Part shown: positions 44,295-53,680 of the stretch, in pieces
Layout of the letters: each line of letters starts with the position of its first letter
Position numbering within the stretch: position 1 is the first letter of the stretch
Assembly: GCA_934085565.1 (NCBI GenBank)
Contig: CAKOHG010000002.1
Coordinates: 162,444 to 226,443 of the forward strand
Reading direction: 5' to 3'
DNA length: 64,000 nt
Origin: an uncultured Bacilli bacterium
GTDB lineage: Bacteria > Bacillota_I > Bacilli_A > RF39 > UBA660
Notes under the pieces: generated by a model
The model's input: only the letters and a program-made list of their open reading frames with translations
Told to the model about the DNA's origin: nothing
Database searches by the model: none
Program-made: the position numbers and the translations under genes

Positions 44295-46229
44295 ATGTAC
44301 CAAAATATTATAAAAAAAATAACGACTCTTATTGAAATGGCTAATTCAAGTAATACTTATGAATCATTACAATCAGAATTGAAAGTTATCCAAAAAGATT
44401 TATTAAAATGTGAACGAGAAATAGAGAAATATAAAATAACAACAAATGAAAGTAAATATATTAAAGCCAGTGATAAATTAATTGATGAAAATATTAAAAT
44501 TAGTTTAGAAAACAAAATAGAAATGTATGAGCAAGAGCTTTTAGACTGCAAAGCTAAAATAGATGAAGTATCTGAAAGTGAAGAAGAATATCATGAAGCT
44601 ATTTTGAATATTGAAAGAGAGTTAACTTCTTTAGACAATTTCCTTTCTTCCTTAGAATTAAAAGCTAAAACGATAGGCAGTCGTGATAAATCTTCTTATC
44701 AATTTTATCAAGGACTTATTGAAGATACGACAAATGAAATGGCTGCTTTAAAAGAAAAATTAACAGATAAACAATCTTCTTATGAACAAATAAAGAAAAG
44801 ATTATCTTCTTTTGGAGAACAAAGAGCTAAATTAGAAAATTTATTAAAAGAAAAACGTGAAAAATTAACAGAAACAACAAATTACTTAATGAATCCTAAT
44901 ACTTACATCGATGAAAAATTAAAAGAAGAAGATGAGAAGAAATTAGAAAAATTAAACAGATCAAAAGAAGAACTAAATCATAGAAAAGAAGAAATTTTAG
45001 AAGATCCTGTTTATATTGGACATGAAGCCATAACTCTTATTAAAGAGGAAGATGTCACCGCGGCTATTTTAAAGCTAAAAGATTTAATTAATAAATTAAA
45101 TACTTTGCCTTATATGAATGTTTCTTATGAAGAATTAGATGAATTGTTAGAAGAAGCCGAAAATAAACGTGATGAATTTTCAAGTTCCATGGAAAATAAA
45201 GATTATAAAACTCATGATAACAAAGCGATTATTAGTCGCTTAGAATATTTACAAAATCGTAAAAGAGAAATGGAAGCTAGCATTAAAAACTTAGAAATAG
45301 AGATTCATGATTTAGATGTTAACGTTGTTAAAGATTTAATGAACCATGTTTCTTTACTACATACTACGAAAGATGAATTAACAAAAGACATTGAAGAATA
45401 TCGTACGGTAATCAGTGAAAATACAGAATACAAAACACCACGTAAAAAAGCCTCATTAACGACAGCTTTAAATCAAAAATGTGAAGATTTAGACTACATT
45501 GAAGAACTATTGAAAAAATATGAAACAGAATTAGAACAAACCGTTTTATATTCTAAAGATTTAGAAGAAAACAATTTAATGAAATTGAAAAACTGCTTAG
45601 CGAATATTGATAAAGAAATTATGGAAATTAATAAGAACATTGGTGTTACTACTAACTCTCAAGATTTACTTGCTATCGAAAAAGACAAAGCAAATTTAAA
45701 GAAATTAGCGGATGATGTGGACGCCATCATAAATCGTAAATCTTATAAGAAAACCCCTAATGATATTTATAAAGAAATTGAAGATTTAGTTAAAGAAACA
45801 GAAGAACCTGAAGTTTTAGAAAGCGATGAAGAAGCACCAATTAACTTAGATGATTATCGTATTGATGAACTTTCATTTGATGAAGAAGAACCACCTAAAA
45901 AATCATTTGAAGATGAACTTATTAAAGAGGTACCTCCCGTTATAGAAGATATTCCTCCTTATCAAATTCCTGAACCAGAGATAAAAGAAGAACCTGTTGT
46001 TTTCCCACCTAGACAAACATATGAACCAAAAAGTAATCGTTTAAAAGTTATTCATGTAGAAGATATTGTACCACCTAAAGAAGAAGAAAAAAAAGAACCT
46101 GTGAAAGAAGAACCAAAAGAAGAAACTCTTGATTCTTTAATTGATGATCAATACATGGTAAATGATTTAGAGGATACTAATTATATTAGCTTTAATGATT
46201 TATTAGAGGGAGAACAAGATGAAGATTAG
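44295..46229 (+). CDS. Long coiled-coil protein with acidic C-terminal region
   Basis: 644 residues. About residues 10-500 form an almost unbroken, charged coiled coil (Glu/Lys/Leu). The last ~140 are an acidic, Pro-rich and probably flexible tail with EEP, PPK and KEEPK units. There is no signal peptide, membrane helix or Walker motif, so it is not an SMC ATPase. I do not recognise it; it could be a scaffold or cytoskeletal protein. It overlaps the DUF1292 gene by 11 bases, which suggests the two work together. Confidence 0.75.
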   Translation: MYQNIIKKITTLIEMANSSNTYESLQSELKVIQKDLLKCEREIEKYKITTNESKYIKASDKLIDENIKISLENKIEMYEQELLDCKAKIDEVSESEEEYHEAILNIERELTSLDNFLSSLELKAKTIGSRDKSSYQFYQGLIEDTTNEMAALKEKLTDKQSSYEQIKKRLSSFGEQRAKLENLLKEKREKLTETTNYLMNPNTYIDEKLKEEDEKKLEKLNRSKEELNHRKEEILEDPVYIGHEAITLIKEEDVTAAILKLKDLINKLNTLPYMNVSYEELDELLEEAENKRDEFSSSMENKDYKTHDNKAIISRLEYLQNRKREMEASIKNLEIEIHDLDVNVVKDLMNHVSLLHTTKDELTKDIEEYRTVISENTEYKTPRKKASLTTALNQKCEDLDYIEELLKKYETELEQTVLYSKDLEENNLMKLKNCLANIDKEIMEINKNIGVTTNSQDLLAIEKDKANLKKLADDVDAIINRKSYKKTPNDIYKEIEDLVKETEEPEVLESDEEAPINLDDYRIDELSFDEEEPPKKSFEDELIKEVPPVIEDIPPYQIPEPEIKEEPVVFPPRQTYEPKSNRLKVIHVEDIVPPKEEEKKEPVKEEPKEETLDSLIDDQYMVNDLEDTNYISFNDLLEGEQDED

Positions 46230-46464
46230 AACAAATACAATTATTACATTAGAAAATAACGAACAATATATGGTTCTTAACCAAACAGAATATGAAGGAT
46301 CTTCTTATTACTTAGTCATGGGACTTGATCAAAATAAAGAAATTATTGAAAATAATGTGGCAATTTTTAAAGAAGAAATTGATAATAACGATGTTTATAT
46401 TGAAAAAGTAGAAGATTCCAAGTTAATTATTGAACTTACTAAAAAATTAAAGGCTGAACTATAG
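46219..46464 (+). CDS. DUF1292 family protein
   Basis: 81 residues with the DUF1292 pattern: TIITLENNEQYMVLNQTEYEGSSYYLV near the N-terminus and a beta-rich body. DUF1292 proteins are widespread in Bacillota and have no known function. Its start overlaps the end of the coiled-coil gene by 11 bases; AGAGGGAG lies inside that gene. Confidence 0.8.
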   Translation: MKIRTNTIITLENNEQYMVLNQTEYEGSSYYLVMGLDQNKEIIENNVAIFKEEIDNNDVYIEKVEDSKLIIELTKKLKAEL

Positions 46465-46479
46465 TCTTTAATTTTTTTT
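46445..46479 (+). terminator. Terminator of the DUF1292 operon
   Basis: AATTAAAG / CTTTAATT stem and a T run; the left arm overlaps the gene end. Confidence 0.7.
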
Positions 46480-46500
46480 CTAAACAATAACGAGATGTGT

Positions 46501-46506
46501 TATAAT
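46501..46506 (+). promoter_or_regulatory. Extended -10 promoter of the Fic gene
   Basis: TGTTATAAT 28 bases before the chosen start. Confidence 0.55.
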
Positions 46507-46533
46507 ACTACGAGTAGTTTGGAGGTTTTTAAA

Positions 46534-47355
46534 ATGGGCGAGAAAGAAGTACAATATGAAGAAAAGCACAGTTTTCAAAAACACAATAAAAAAGTCCTTT
46601 GGGATATGGCTTTAGGATTACAAGACATACCTAATTTAAAACCTTCTGTAAAATTAGAAAGTTTAATTGAAGAAAACTTAGCTAATAACTTACCTTTAAA
46701 AATGCTTACTCAAGAATTAAAACAATATTATGTGGAAGAATTAAAAGCAGATCAACTAAATCCGGAAGAATTAGAATGTGATTTTGTTACTATTCGAATT
46801 ATTGAGTTATTAAAAGAAGAAAAATTTGATTTATCCGTAGATTATTTTAAATATGTCCATAAAGTTTTATTTCAAGATGTTTATGATTATGCTGGTTTAT
46901 TTAGAACCACAGATATTACGATACCAGAAGATATTTTAAATGGGGAATCAGTTTGTTATGGCAATTGGGAAAATTTAGCGGCTTCTTTGGAATATGACAT
47001 TCTTTTAGAAAGAAAAAAGGATTATTCTAAAATGTCTATTGTAGAAGTGATTAATAGCCTAGCACGTTTTACTTCTCATATTTGGCAAGTTTATCCTTTT
47101 AAAAATGGTAATACGAGAACAGTTGCCTTGTTTATGATTAAATACTTAACTTTTTTAGGTTTTAATATAGATATGCGAATTTTTAATGATAATAGCCTTT
47201 ATTTTCGCGAGGCTTTAGTAAGAGGGAATTATTTTAATAACGAACTTAATATTAAACAAAATAATGAATATCTTATTTATTTTTATGAAAATTTATTGCT
47301 TGGCAAAAATAACAATTTATTAGAAGAAGAACTTATTTTACATGATTTATTTTAA
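46534..47355 (+). CDS. Fic-domain protein with altered active site
   Basis: 273 residues. The Fic fold is clear (FKYVHKVLFQDVYDYAGLFRTTDITI flap region, then the active loop), but the core motif reads VYPFKNGNTRT. In active Fic enzymes it is H-P-F-x-(D/E)-G-N-x-R: here the catalytic His is Tyr at residue 187 and the acidic residue is Asn at 191. The remaining Gly, Asn and Arg are kept, so it may bind nucleotide without AMP transfer, or use other chemistry. I took the ATG at 46534 with GGAGG eight bases upstream; the earlier in-frame ATG lies in the promoter. No antitoxin gene is seen. Confidence 0.88.
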   Translation: MGEKEVQYEEKHSFQKHNKKVLWDMALGLQDIPNLKPSVKLESLIEENLANNLPLKMLTQELKQYYVEELKADQLNPEELECDFVTIRIIELLKEEKFDLSVDYFKYVHKVLFQDVYDYAGLFRTTDITIPEDILNGESVCYGNWENLAASLEYDILLERKKDYSKMSIVEVINSLARFTSHIWQVYPFKNGNTRTVALFMIKYLTFLGFNIDMRIFNDNSLYFREALVRGNYFNNELNIKQNNEYLIYFYENLLLGKNNNLLEEELILHDLF

Positions 47356-47405
47356 ATAATTGTGTGATTTAAGTTGTTTTTTTTATAAAATATGCTATAC
47401 TTAAG

Positions 47406-47420
47406 TAGTAATCATTACTA
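47406..47420. promoter_or_regulatory. PerR/Fur-type operator (perfect 7-1-7 palindrome)
   Basis: TAGTAAT-C-ATTACTA has the exact 7-1-7 geometry of Per/Fur boxes. It lies between a TATACT -10 candidate (47395-47400) and the ribosome binding site of the perR-like gene, so binding would block transcription. Confidence 0.75.
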
Positions 47421-47433
47421 GTTAGGAGATGCC

Positions 47434-47823
47434 ATGCGTAAGTCTAATCAAAAAGATTTAATTTTAGATATCATCAATCATTCTACAAATCATTATACGG
47501 CTTATGAAATTTACGAAAGATGTCAAAAAGTTTTACCTAATATTAGTTTAGGAACTGTCTATCGTAATTTAAATAAAATGGTAATGAATAATGAAATTGA
47601 AAGAATTAAAACCGAAGAAGGTTATGACCGATATGATAATAAGATAAAAGCTCATCATCACTTTATTTGTGATAAATGTCAAAAAATTGAAGATGTTTTT
47701 GAACCTATTGTTTTGAATTTGAATGATTATGATAATGAGGTAACATCCTATTCAATAATGTTTCATGGTATCTGTAAGGATTGCAAAAGGAAGGAAGAAA
47801 ATTATGGAACTAAAAGGAAGTAA
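47434..47823 (+). CDS. perR: PerR-like Fur-family repressor
   Basis: 129 residues. Winged-helix core ([11 protein letters not shown]), the YDRYD segment aligned with PerR Asp-85, [10 protein letters not shown] (His ligands and first Cys pair) and CKDC (second pair, structural Zn). The Asp favours PerR over Fur, as does the rubrerythrin gene that overlaps it. PerR senses peroxide by oxidation of iron-bound His. It is likely autoregulated through the upstream 7-1-7 palindrome. AGGAGA precedes the ATG. Confidence 0.85.
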   Translation: MRKSNQKDLILDIINHSTNHYTAYEIYERCQKVLPNISLGTVYRNLNKMVMNNEIERIKTEEGYDRYDNKIKAHHHFICDKCQKIEDVFEPIVLNLNDYDNEVTSYSIMFHGICKDCKRKEENYGTKRK

Positions 47824-48343
47824 AACAGAAAAGAACTTAATGGCTGCTTTTGCAGGAGAAAGTCAAGCTCACACAAAATATCAATATTATGCTAGTAAAG
47901 CTCGTAAAGATGGTTATGAACAAATCGCAGCTATTTTTGAAGAAACATCAAAAAATGAAAAAGAACACGCTAAACTTTGGTTTAAAGCCTTACATGATGG
48001 AGCGATTCCTGATACTTTAACAAATTTAAAAGATGCTGCTACTGGTGAAAACTATGAATGGACAGATATGTATAAAGAGTTTGCCAATGTTGCTCGCGAA
48101 GAAGGTTTCGATGAGATTGCTCGTCTTTTTGAAGGCGTTGGTGAAATCGAAAAACATCATGAAGAACGTTATTTAAAACTTGTTGGTAATATTGAAAATA
48201 ATTTAGTTTTCATGAAAGGTACTGAAAAAGTATGGATTTGCCGTAATTGCGGTCATGTTTATGTAGGAGAAAGTGCTTTAGACGTATGTCCTATTTGCAA
48301 TCATCCTCAAAGTTTTATGGAACTTAAAAGCGAAAATTATTAA
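47804..48343 (+). CDS. rbr: Rubrerythrin
   Basis: 179 residues. Di-iron four-helix domain with Glu/His pairs ([35 protein letters not shown]), then a rubredoxin domain with CRNCG and CPIC. It reduces hydrogen peroxide in anaerobes. The ATG at 47804 overlaps the perR end by 20 bases, with AAGGAAGG upstream. Regulation by PerR is expected. Confidence 0.97.
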   Translation: MELKGSKTEKNLMAAFAGESQAHTKYQYYASKARKDGYEQIAAIFEETSKNEKEHAKLWFKALHDGAIPDTLTNLKDAATGENYEWTDMYKEFANVAREEGFDEIARLFEGVGEIEKHHEERYLKLVGNIENNLVFMKGTEKVWICRNCGHVYVGESALDVCPICNHPQSFMELKSENY

Positions 48344-48367
48344 GAAGAAAAAAATTCTTCTTTTTTT
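48342..48367 (+). terminator. Terminator of perR-rbr
   Basis: AGAAGAA / TTCTTCT stem and T run. Confidence 0.75.
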
Positions 48368-48411
48368 ATGAAAATATAAGATATAATAATATTATTGGAG
48401 GAATAAAATTT

Positions 48412-51400
48412 ATGAAACAAATAATGGATGGCAATAATGCGGCTTCAAGAATCGCTTATTTATTTTCAGAAATGGCTTTTATTTATCCTATTACACCATC
48501 AAGTCCAATGGCTTCTAATATGGATAATTTGAGTACTAAGGAAAATTATAATTTATTTCATGATAAAGTTCGGGTTATGGAAATGCAATCTGAAAAAGGG
48601 GCGGCCGGTGCCTTACATGGTTCTTTACTTACGGGAACTTTGACAACAACTTTTACTTCTAGCCAAGGTTTGCTTTTAATGATTCCTAATTTATATAAAA
48701 TAGCTGGAGAATGTTTGCCAGCCGTTATTCATGTAGCTTCAAGAACGGTAGCTACTCATGCTCTTTCTATTTTTGGTGATCACTCAGATATCTATGCGGT
48801 AAGACAAACTGGCTTTTGTATGCTTTCATCAGCAAGTCCATTAGAAAGTTACCATATGGCTATCATTGCTCATTTAGCTAGTCTTAAAGGTTCTTTACCT
48901 TTTATTCATTTTTTTGATGGCTTTAGAACGAGTCATGAATTAAATGTTGTGGATACTTTAAAGGAGGAAGATTTATTGCATCTTGTTCCTAAAAAAGAAC
49001 TAGAAGAGTTTAAAAATAGAACTTTAAATCCTTTAAAACCCATTAATTATGGAATGAATCAAAATGAAGATGTTTATTTTCAAACGATAGAAGCAAGAAG
49101 TCCTTTATATGAAAAAATGCCTGATATTGTGGAAGATTATATGGAAAAATTAAATGAGCTTGCCCATACAAATTATCATCCTTTTACTTATTATGGTAGC
49201 ATTGGTGCCGAAAGTGTTATTATCGCGATGGGAAGTGTCACGGATACTATTTCTTTAGTTGTCGATGAAGAAATAAAAAAAGGTAAAAAAATTGGTGTTA
49301 TTTCTGTTCATTTATATCGTCCTTTTAGTCCAAAATATTTAGAGAGAGTCTTACCTAAAACGGTTAAAAAAGTAGCTGTTTTAGATAGAACAAAAGAACA
49401 AGGCAGTGAAGGAGAACCTTTATATTTAGATGTTTTAGCCTCTTTAAAAGATAAAGATATCACAGTAGTGGGCGGAAGATTTGGGCTTTCTTCTAAAGAT
49501 ACCACTCCTAAAGATATTTATGCTGTCTATAAAATGTTAGAAAATAATCCTCGCAATAATTTCACAATAGGTATTGTAGACGATGTAAATAAGACGAGTC
49601 TAGAAACGGCTTCTTATGAAATTGACTTGAATACGAAAGAAATCCAAATTTATGGCTATGGTTCTGATGGAATGGTGTCAGCTTCTAAAGATATTTTAAA
49701 TATTATGGGTGAAACCTCTTATGTTCAAGGGTATTTTTCTTATGATTCTAAAAAATCTGGGGGAGTCACGGTGAGTCATTTAAGACTTGGCGAAAATCTT
49801 ATAAAAGCTCCTTATTATGTTACCGCTCCTGATTTAATTGTGGTTACTAAAGAAGAGTACTTTAGCCAATATGCAATGTTAGATAATTTAAAAGAAAATG
49901 GTTTTCTTCTCATTAATACAAGTGATAAAGAAAATATTTTGTCAAAGTTTATTCCTAAAGATTTAGAACTTATTACCCAAAAGAAAATAAAAGTTTTAAT
50001 GATTGACGCTTATAAAATTGCTGAAGAACATCACTTGACGGGAAAAATAAGTAAAATTATGGAAGCTGTCATTTTAAAATTATTAGGGAAAGAAAATGTT
50101 TATGAAGTACTTACCGAAAGTATTGAAAAGAAGTTTATAACTAAAGGTGAAGATATTGTTAAGAATAACAAAGATGCCGTGAATGATGCTTTAAATGCCG
50201 TTTATAAACTTGATTTTAAAATGGTAACATCGTCAAAAACACCTGAAGAGATGAAAACGATTTATGATAAGATTACACATCGTTTAGGAAATACTTTAAC
50301 TGTATCGGAAATGACAAAATATAGGGATGGTCATTGTGAAACTGGTTTAACAGATAAAGAAAAAAGAAGTCCTTCTAAAATCGTTTCGAAATGGCAAAGT
50401 GAAAACTGTATTGGATGTGGCATGTGTTCTTTAATTTGTCCTCATGCGGTAATAAGGCCTTTCTTAATTAAAGAAGATAAAGGCGTTTTAGACCCAGCTC
50501 ACAAAGAATATCACTACTACGTTTGTATCAGTGAAAAAGATTGTACAGGTTGTGGTTTATGTGTTAGCATTTGCTCAGGAAAGCAAGGTAAAAAAGCCCT
50601 TTTCTTAGGTGAAAAAACGACAGATGAAAGCGAAAAATATTTTAATTATCAGAATCCTAAATTATACCCTAAATTCACCGTGAAAGGTAGTCAATTAGAA
50701 GAGCCAAAATTTGCTTTTTCAGGAGCATGTGCAGGCTGTGGTGAAACGGCTTACATTAAACTTTTAACCCAATTATACGGAGATGAGTTAGTCTTTGCTA
50801 ATGCGACGGGATGTTCTTCTATTTATGGAGGCACTTTCATGTCTACTCCTTACAAATTACCTTGGGCAAATAGTTTATTTGAAGATAATGCTGAGTTTGC
50901 CTATGGTATGCACCATTCTTATAAATTAAAGAGAAATCGTTTAAAGAAAATAATTTTGGAAAATAAAGAGAAGGCTTCTCCAAATCTTAAGAATCTTTAT
51001 GAAGAGTTTTTAAATAATTTTAACAATTTCGAAAAAACATTGGCTTTAAAAGAAGCTTTTCTAAAAGAGGATATTCCCGAAGAATTAAAAGAACTTATTG
51101 ATTATGTTCCTTATCGTACGGTTGTTGCTTTAGGTGGTGATGGCTGGGCTTATGATATTGATTTTGATGGTATCGATCATGTTTTATCCTCTAACGAAAA
51201 TGTTAAGATTATGGTTTTAGATACAGAAGTCTATTCAAATACAGGTGGACAAATGAGTAAATCAAGTCACATTGGAGCTGTATGTGAATTTGCTGATGAA
51301 GGGAAAAAAGTTTATAAAAAAGATTTATTTAAAATTGCTATGTGCTATCCAAACTGTTATGTGGCTTCTATTTGTTTAGGGGCTAATCCTATGCAGGCTA

Positions 51401-51750
51401 TTAAAGCCATGAAAGAAGCCATGGAACATGATGGCCCAAGCTTGATTTTATGCTATGCTCCTTGTATTGAACATGGTATTAAAGGTGGTATGGCTTGTTC
51501 TTTAGAGGAAGAAAAATTAGCCGTTAAAGTGGGTTATAGCCTTCTTATGCGTTATCATCCAATTGAAGAAAAGCTTTATTTAGATTATAAAACTCCTGAT
51601 TTTACAAAATACAATGAATTTTTAGAAAATGAAGTTCGTTATAAAGCCTTAAAAATAAAAAATAAAGAAGAAGCGGAAGTTCTCTTACAAGAAAATGCCG
51701 AAGCGAGTCAAAAGAGATTTAATTATTATAAAAAAATGGCTGAAGAATAA
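48412..51750 (+). CDS. nifJ: Pyruvate:ferredoxin (flavodoxin) oxidoreductase
   Basis: 1112 residues, a single-chain homodimeric PFOR. Order: pyrimidine-binding/alpha-type domain with FIYPITPSSPMA, gamma-type domain near 400-600, two 4Fe-4S motifs (CIGCGMCSLICPH and CTGCGLCVSIC), and a C-terminal TPP domain with CAGCGE and LGGDGWAYDIDFDG. It oxidises pyruvate to acetyl-CoA and reduces ferredoxin, so the organism lives without oxygen. It follows the peroxide-defence operon with its own -10 (TATAAT, 48380-48385) and GGAGG. Somewhat shorter than the ~1170 typical of clostridia. Confidence 0.97.
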   Translation: MKQIMDGNNAASRIAYLFSEMAFIYPITPSSPMASNMDNLSTKENYNLFHDKVRVMEMQSEKGAAGALHGSLLTGTLTTTFTSSQGLLLMIPNLYKIAGECLPAVIHVASRTVATHALSIFGDHSDIYAVRQTGFCMLSSASPLESYHMAIIAHLASLKGSLPFIHFFDGFRTSHELNVVDTLKEEDLLHLVPKKELEEFKNRTLNPLKPINYGMNQNEDVYFQTIEARSPLYEKMPDIVEDYMEKLNELAHTNYHPFTYYGSIGAESVIIAMGSVTDTISLVVDEEIKKGKKIGVISVHLYRPFSPKYLERVLPKTVKKVAVLDRTKEQGSEGEPLYLDVLASLKDKDITVVGGRFGLSSKDTTPKDIYAVYKMLENNPRNNFTIGIVDDVNKTSLETASYEIDLNTKEIQIYGYGSDGMVSASKDILNIMGETSYVQGYFSYDSKKSGGVTVSHLRLGENLIKAPYYVTAPDLIVVTKEEYFSQYAMLDNLKENGFLLINTSDKENILSKFIPKDLELITQKKIKVLMIDAYKIAEEHHLTGKISKIMEAVILKLLGKENVYEVLTESIEKKFITKGEDIVKNNKDAVNDALNAVYKLDFKMVTSSKTPEEMKTIYDKITHRLGNTLTVSEMTKYRDGHCETGLTDKEKRSPSKIVSKWQSENCIGCGMCSLICPHAVIRPFLIKEDKGVLDPAHKEYHYYVCISEKDCTGCGLCVSICSGKQGKKALFLGEKTTDESEKYFNYQNPKLYPKFTVKGSQLEEPKFAFSGACAGCGETAYIKLLTQLYGDELVFANATGCSSIYGGTFMSTPYKLPWANSLFEDNAEFAYGMHHSYKLKRNRLKKIILENKEKASPNLKNLYEEFLNNFNNFEKTLALKEAFLKEDIPEELKELIDYVPYRTVVALGGDGWAYDIDFDGIDHVLSSNENVKIMVLDTEVYSNTGGQMSKSSHIGAVCEFADEGKKVYKKDLFKIAMCYPNCYVASICLGANPMQAIKAMKEAMEHDGPSLILCYAPCIEHGIKGGMACSLEEEKLAVKVGYSLLMRYHPIEEKLYLDYKTPDFTKYNEFLENEVRYKALKIKNKEEAEVLLQENAEASQKRFNYYKKMAEE

Positions 51751-51782
51751 TTGTAAATCTATTATTTATTTTTAAAATAGGT

Positions 51783-51788
51783 TATAAT
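51783..51788 (+). promoter_or_regulatory. -10 element for the membrane-anchored protein gene
   Basis: TATAAT, 33 bases before the gene; weak -35. Confidence 0.4.
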
Positions 51789-51820
51789 TATGTTAGTTTA
51801 AAGAATAAAGGAGCGTAAAA

Positions 51821-52363
51821 ATGAAAAAAATGGATTTAAAAAAATTAGACAAGAAAAAATTAGTAATTGGAGCCATCATTTTAGTTGTTATAATTATTGT
51901 AATTATTTTAGGGGTTGTTTTCTTTAGCAAGAAAAAAGATAATAACTCAAATGATACAGGGTTAAATGATAGTAATATTACATATGAAATGGTAACCGAT
52001 TTATATGCTGAAATAACAAAAGATTGTGAAGGAGCTTTAGTTTTCAATGTTGAACCAGGTTCTAGTATTGATGTTACAGAAGATGACTTCAAAACACATT
52101 GTCAAAAAGAAAATCATTATACGAAGTTATTCGGTTACACGGATTCCGAAGATGGAGCTATCGTAGATGTAAAAGTAGCTAAAAGCGAAAATAATCAAGT
52201 ATATTCTTTAGAAGGTAATTTACTTGGAGATTATAGTGAAGATACTATAAATGACCTTCTTGATAAGAGTACAACTTACCGTTATATTTATGTTAAAGAT
52301 AACGAAGGTTATAAATTATCTAAATTAGAATCTTTAAAAGTTGAAACATTTGAAGAAGAATAA
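51821..52363 (+). CDS. Membrane-anchored protein of unknown function, 180 residues
   Basis: A short basic N-terminus, one membrane helix (VIGAIILVVIIIVIILGVVFF, about residues 16-36), a short Asp/Asn/Ser linker and an acidic outer domain of about 125 residues. Two Cys in the domain (DCEGA and HCQKEN) could form a disulfide. I do not recognise it. AAAGGAG ribosome binding site. The organisation is like that of the 265-residue protein at 36.9 kb, though I see no sequence match. Confidence 0.7.
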   Translation: MKKMDLKKLDKKKLVIGAIILVVIIIVIILGVVFFSKKKDNNSNDTGLNDSNITYEMVTDLYAEITKDCEGALVFNVEPGSSIDVTEDDFKTHCQKENHYTKLFGYTDSEDGAIVDVKVAKSENNQVYSLEGNLLGDYSEDTINDLLDKSTTYRYIYVKDNEGYKLSKLESLKVETFEEE

Positions 52364-52364
52364 G

Positions 52365-52393
52365 TTGAATTTTAAAAATTCAAGTGTTAAAAT
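52365..52393 (+). promoter_or_regulatory. Promoter of the pheST T-box leader
   Basis: TTGAAT, 17 bases, TAAAAT (with TG one base upstream). Confidence 0.65.
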
Positions 52394-52399
52394 AAACGC

Positions 52400-52609
52400 A
52401 TAGAAAGCGAAGAACATAATAAGTAGTCACTTAAAACATCTTTTAGAGAGAGAATATAATAGCTGCAAATATTCTTAAGAAAAATAAGTAATGAATTTCA
52501 ATATGGGAGTTTTCAACGTAATTCTGCGTTAAAGAATAAAGTGTATAGTAAAACTATAAAATAAGGTGGTACCACGGGGTAAACTCGTCCTTATGTTTAT
52601 AGTTTTTTT
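52400..52609 (+). promoter_or_regulatory. T-box riboswitch for pheST (specifier TTC, phenylalanine)
   Basis: T-box consensus AAGGTGGTACCACGG (52563-52577) inside a long terminator, ACTATAAA-ATAAGG / CCTTAT-GTTTATAGT, with T run (52553-52609). The specifier loop reads ATGAA, one base, TTC at 52497-52499, then an A, matching phenylalanine. Uncharged tRNA-Phe should stabilise the antiterminator and allow pheST expression. Confidence 0.92.
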
Positions 52610-52639
52610 ATATTTTAAAAAGAAAATGGAGGAATTGTT

Positions 52640-53680
52640 ATGCTAGATATAGAAAATAATATAAAAACTCAATTAAACAGTGCTAAAAATTTAAATGAGT
52701 TAAATGAACTTAAAGTTAAATATTTAGGTAAAAAAGGTATTATTACGGAACTTGCTTCTAAAATCAAAGAAGTACCTAATGAAGAAAAAAAAGAATATGG
52801 TCTTAAAATGAATGAATTAAAAAAAATATTTAATGATATTTTTGAAGAAAAAAAGACGATATTTGAACAAGAAGAATTAAATAAAAAATTAATTTCAGAA
52901 GCTATCGATGTGACTTTACCTGCTACAAAAGTAAGTATCGGTAGTCCTAATATTTTAGAAAAATTAATTGAAAATGTGGAAGAGATATTCATGAGTATGG
53001 GCTATGATGTCGTAGATGGTCCTGAAATAGAAGAAGATAAATATAATTTTGAATTATTAAATATTCCCAAAGGACATCCGGCAAGAGATGCTCAAGATAC
53101 TTTTTACATTCAAAATGATGAAATTTTACTACGTAGTCAAACTTCTCCTGTTCAAATTAGAACGATGTTAAAAAATCATGGTGAAAAGCCAGTTAGAATG
53201 ATATGTCCTGGTAAAACTTATCGTCGTGATGATGATGATGCGACTCACTCTCATCAATTTATGCAAATTGAAGGATTACTTGTTGATAAAGATATTCATT
53301 TAACAGATTTAAAAGGAACATTTGCCGTGGTTGCTAAAGAATTATTTGGTAAAGACACGACCGTTCGTTTAAGACCAAGTTATTATCAATTTACCGAACC
53401 ATCAGTTGAGCTTGATATCAGTTGTTTTAACTGCAAAGGAAAAGGTTGCAATATTTGTAAAAATACAGGCTTTATTACTGTGGCTGGTGCTGGTATGGTT
53501 CATCCCAATGTTTTAAGAAATTGTGGTTATGATCCAAGTATTTGGTCTGGCTTTGCTTTTGGGTTTGGCGCAGAAAGACTTGCCATGTTGAAATATGATA
53601 TTAAAGATATTAGAACATTTTATATGACAGATTTAAGAGAAAATAAAACATTTGATAGAAAGGAGTCATTAAATGATTAG
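52640..53680 (+). CDS. pheS: Phenylalanyl-tRNA synthetase alpha subunit
   Basis: 346 residues. N-terminal coiled coil, then class II motifs: KTYRRDDDDATHSHQFMQIEG (motif 2 region; written in parts), the family's QFTEPSVELD and the final FGFGAERLAML (motif 3). GGAGG precedes the ATG. Overlaps pheT by eight bases. Forms an alpha2-beta2 enzyme. Confidence 0.98.
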   Translation: MLDIENNIKTQLNSAKNLNELNELKVKYLGKKGIITELASKIKEVPNEEKKEYGLKMNELKKIFNDIFEEKKTIFEQEELNKKLISEAIDVTLPATKVSIGSPNILEKLIENVEEIFMSMGYDVVDGPEIEEDKYNFELLNIPKGHPARDAQDTFYIQNDEILLRSQTSPVQIRTMLKNHGEKPVRMICPGKTYRRDDDDATHSHQFMQIEGLLVDKDIHLTDLKGTFAVVAKELFGKDTTVRLRPSYYQFTEPSVELDISCFNCKGKGCNICKNTGFITVAGAGMVHPNVLRNCGYDPSIWSGFAFGFGAERLAMLKYDIKDIRTFYMTDLRENKTFDRKESLND

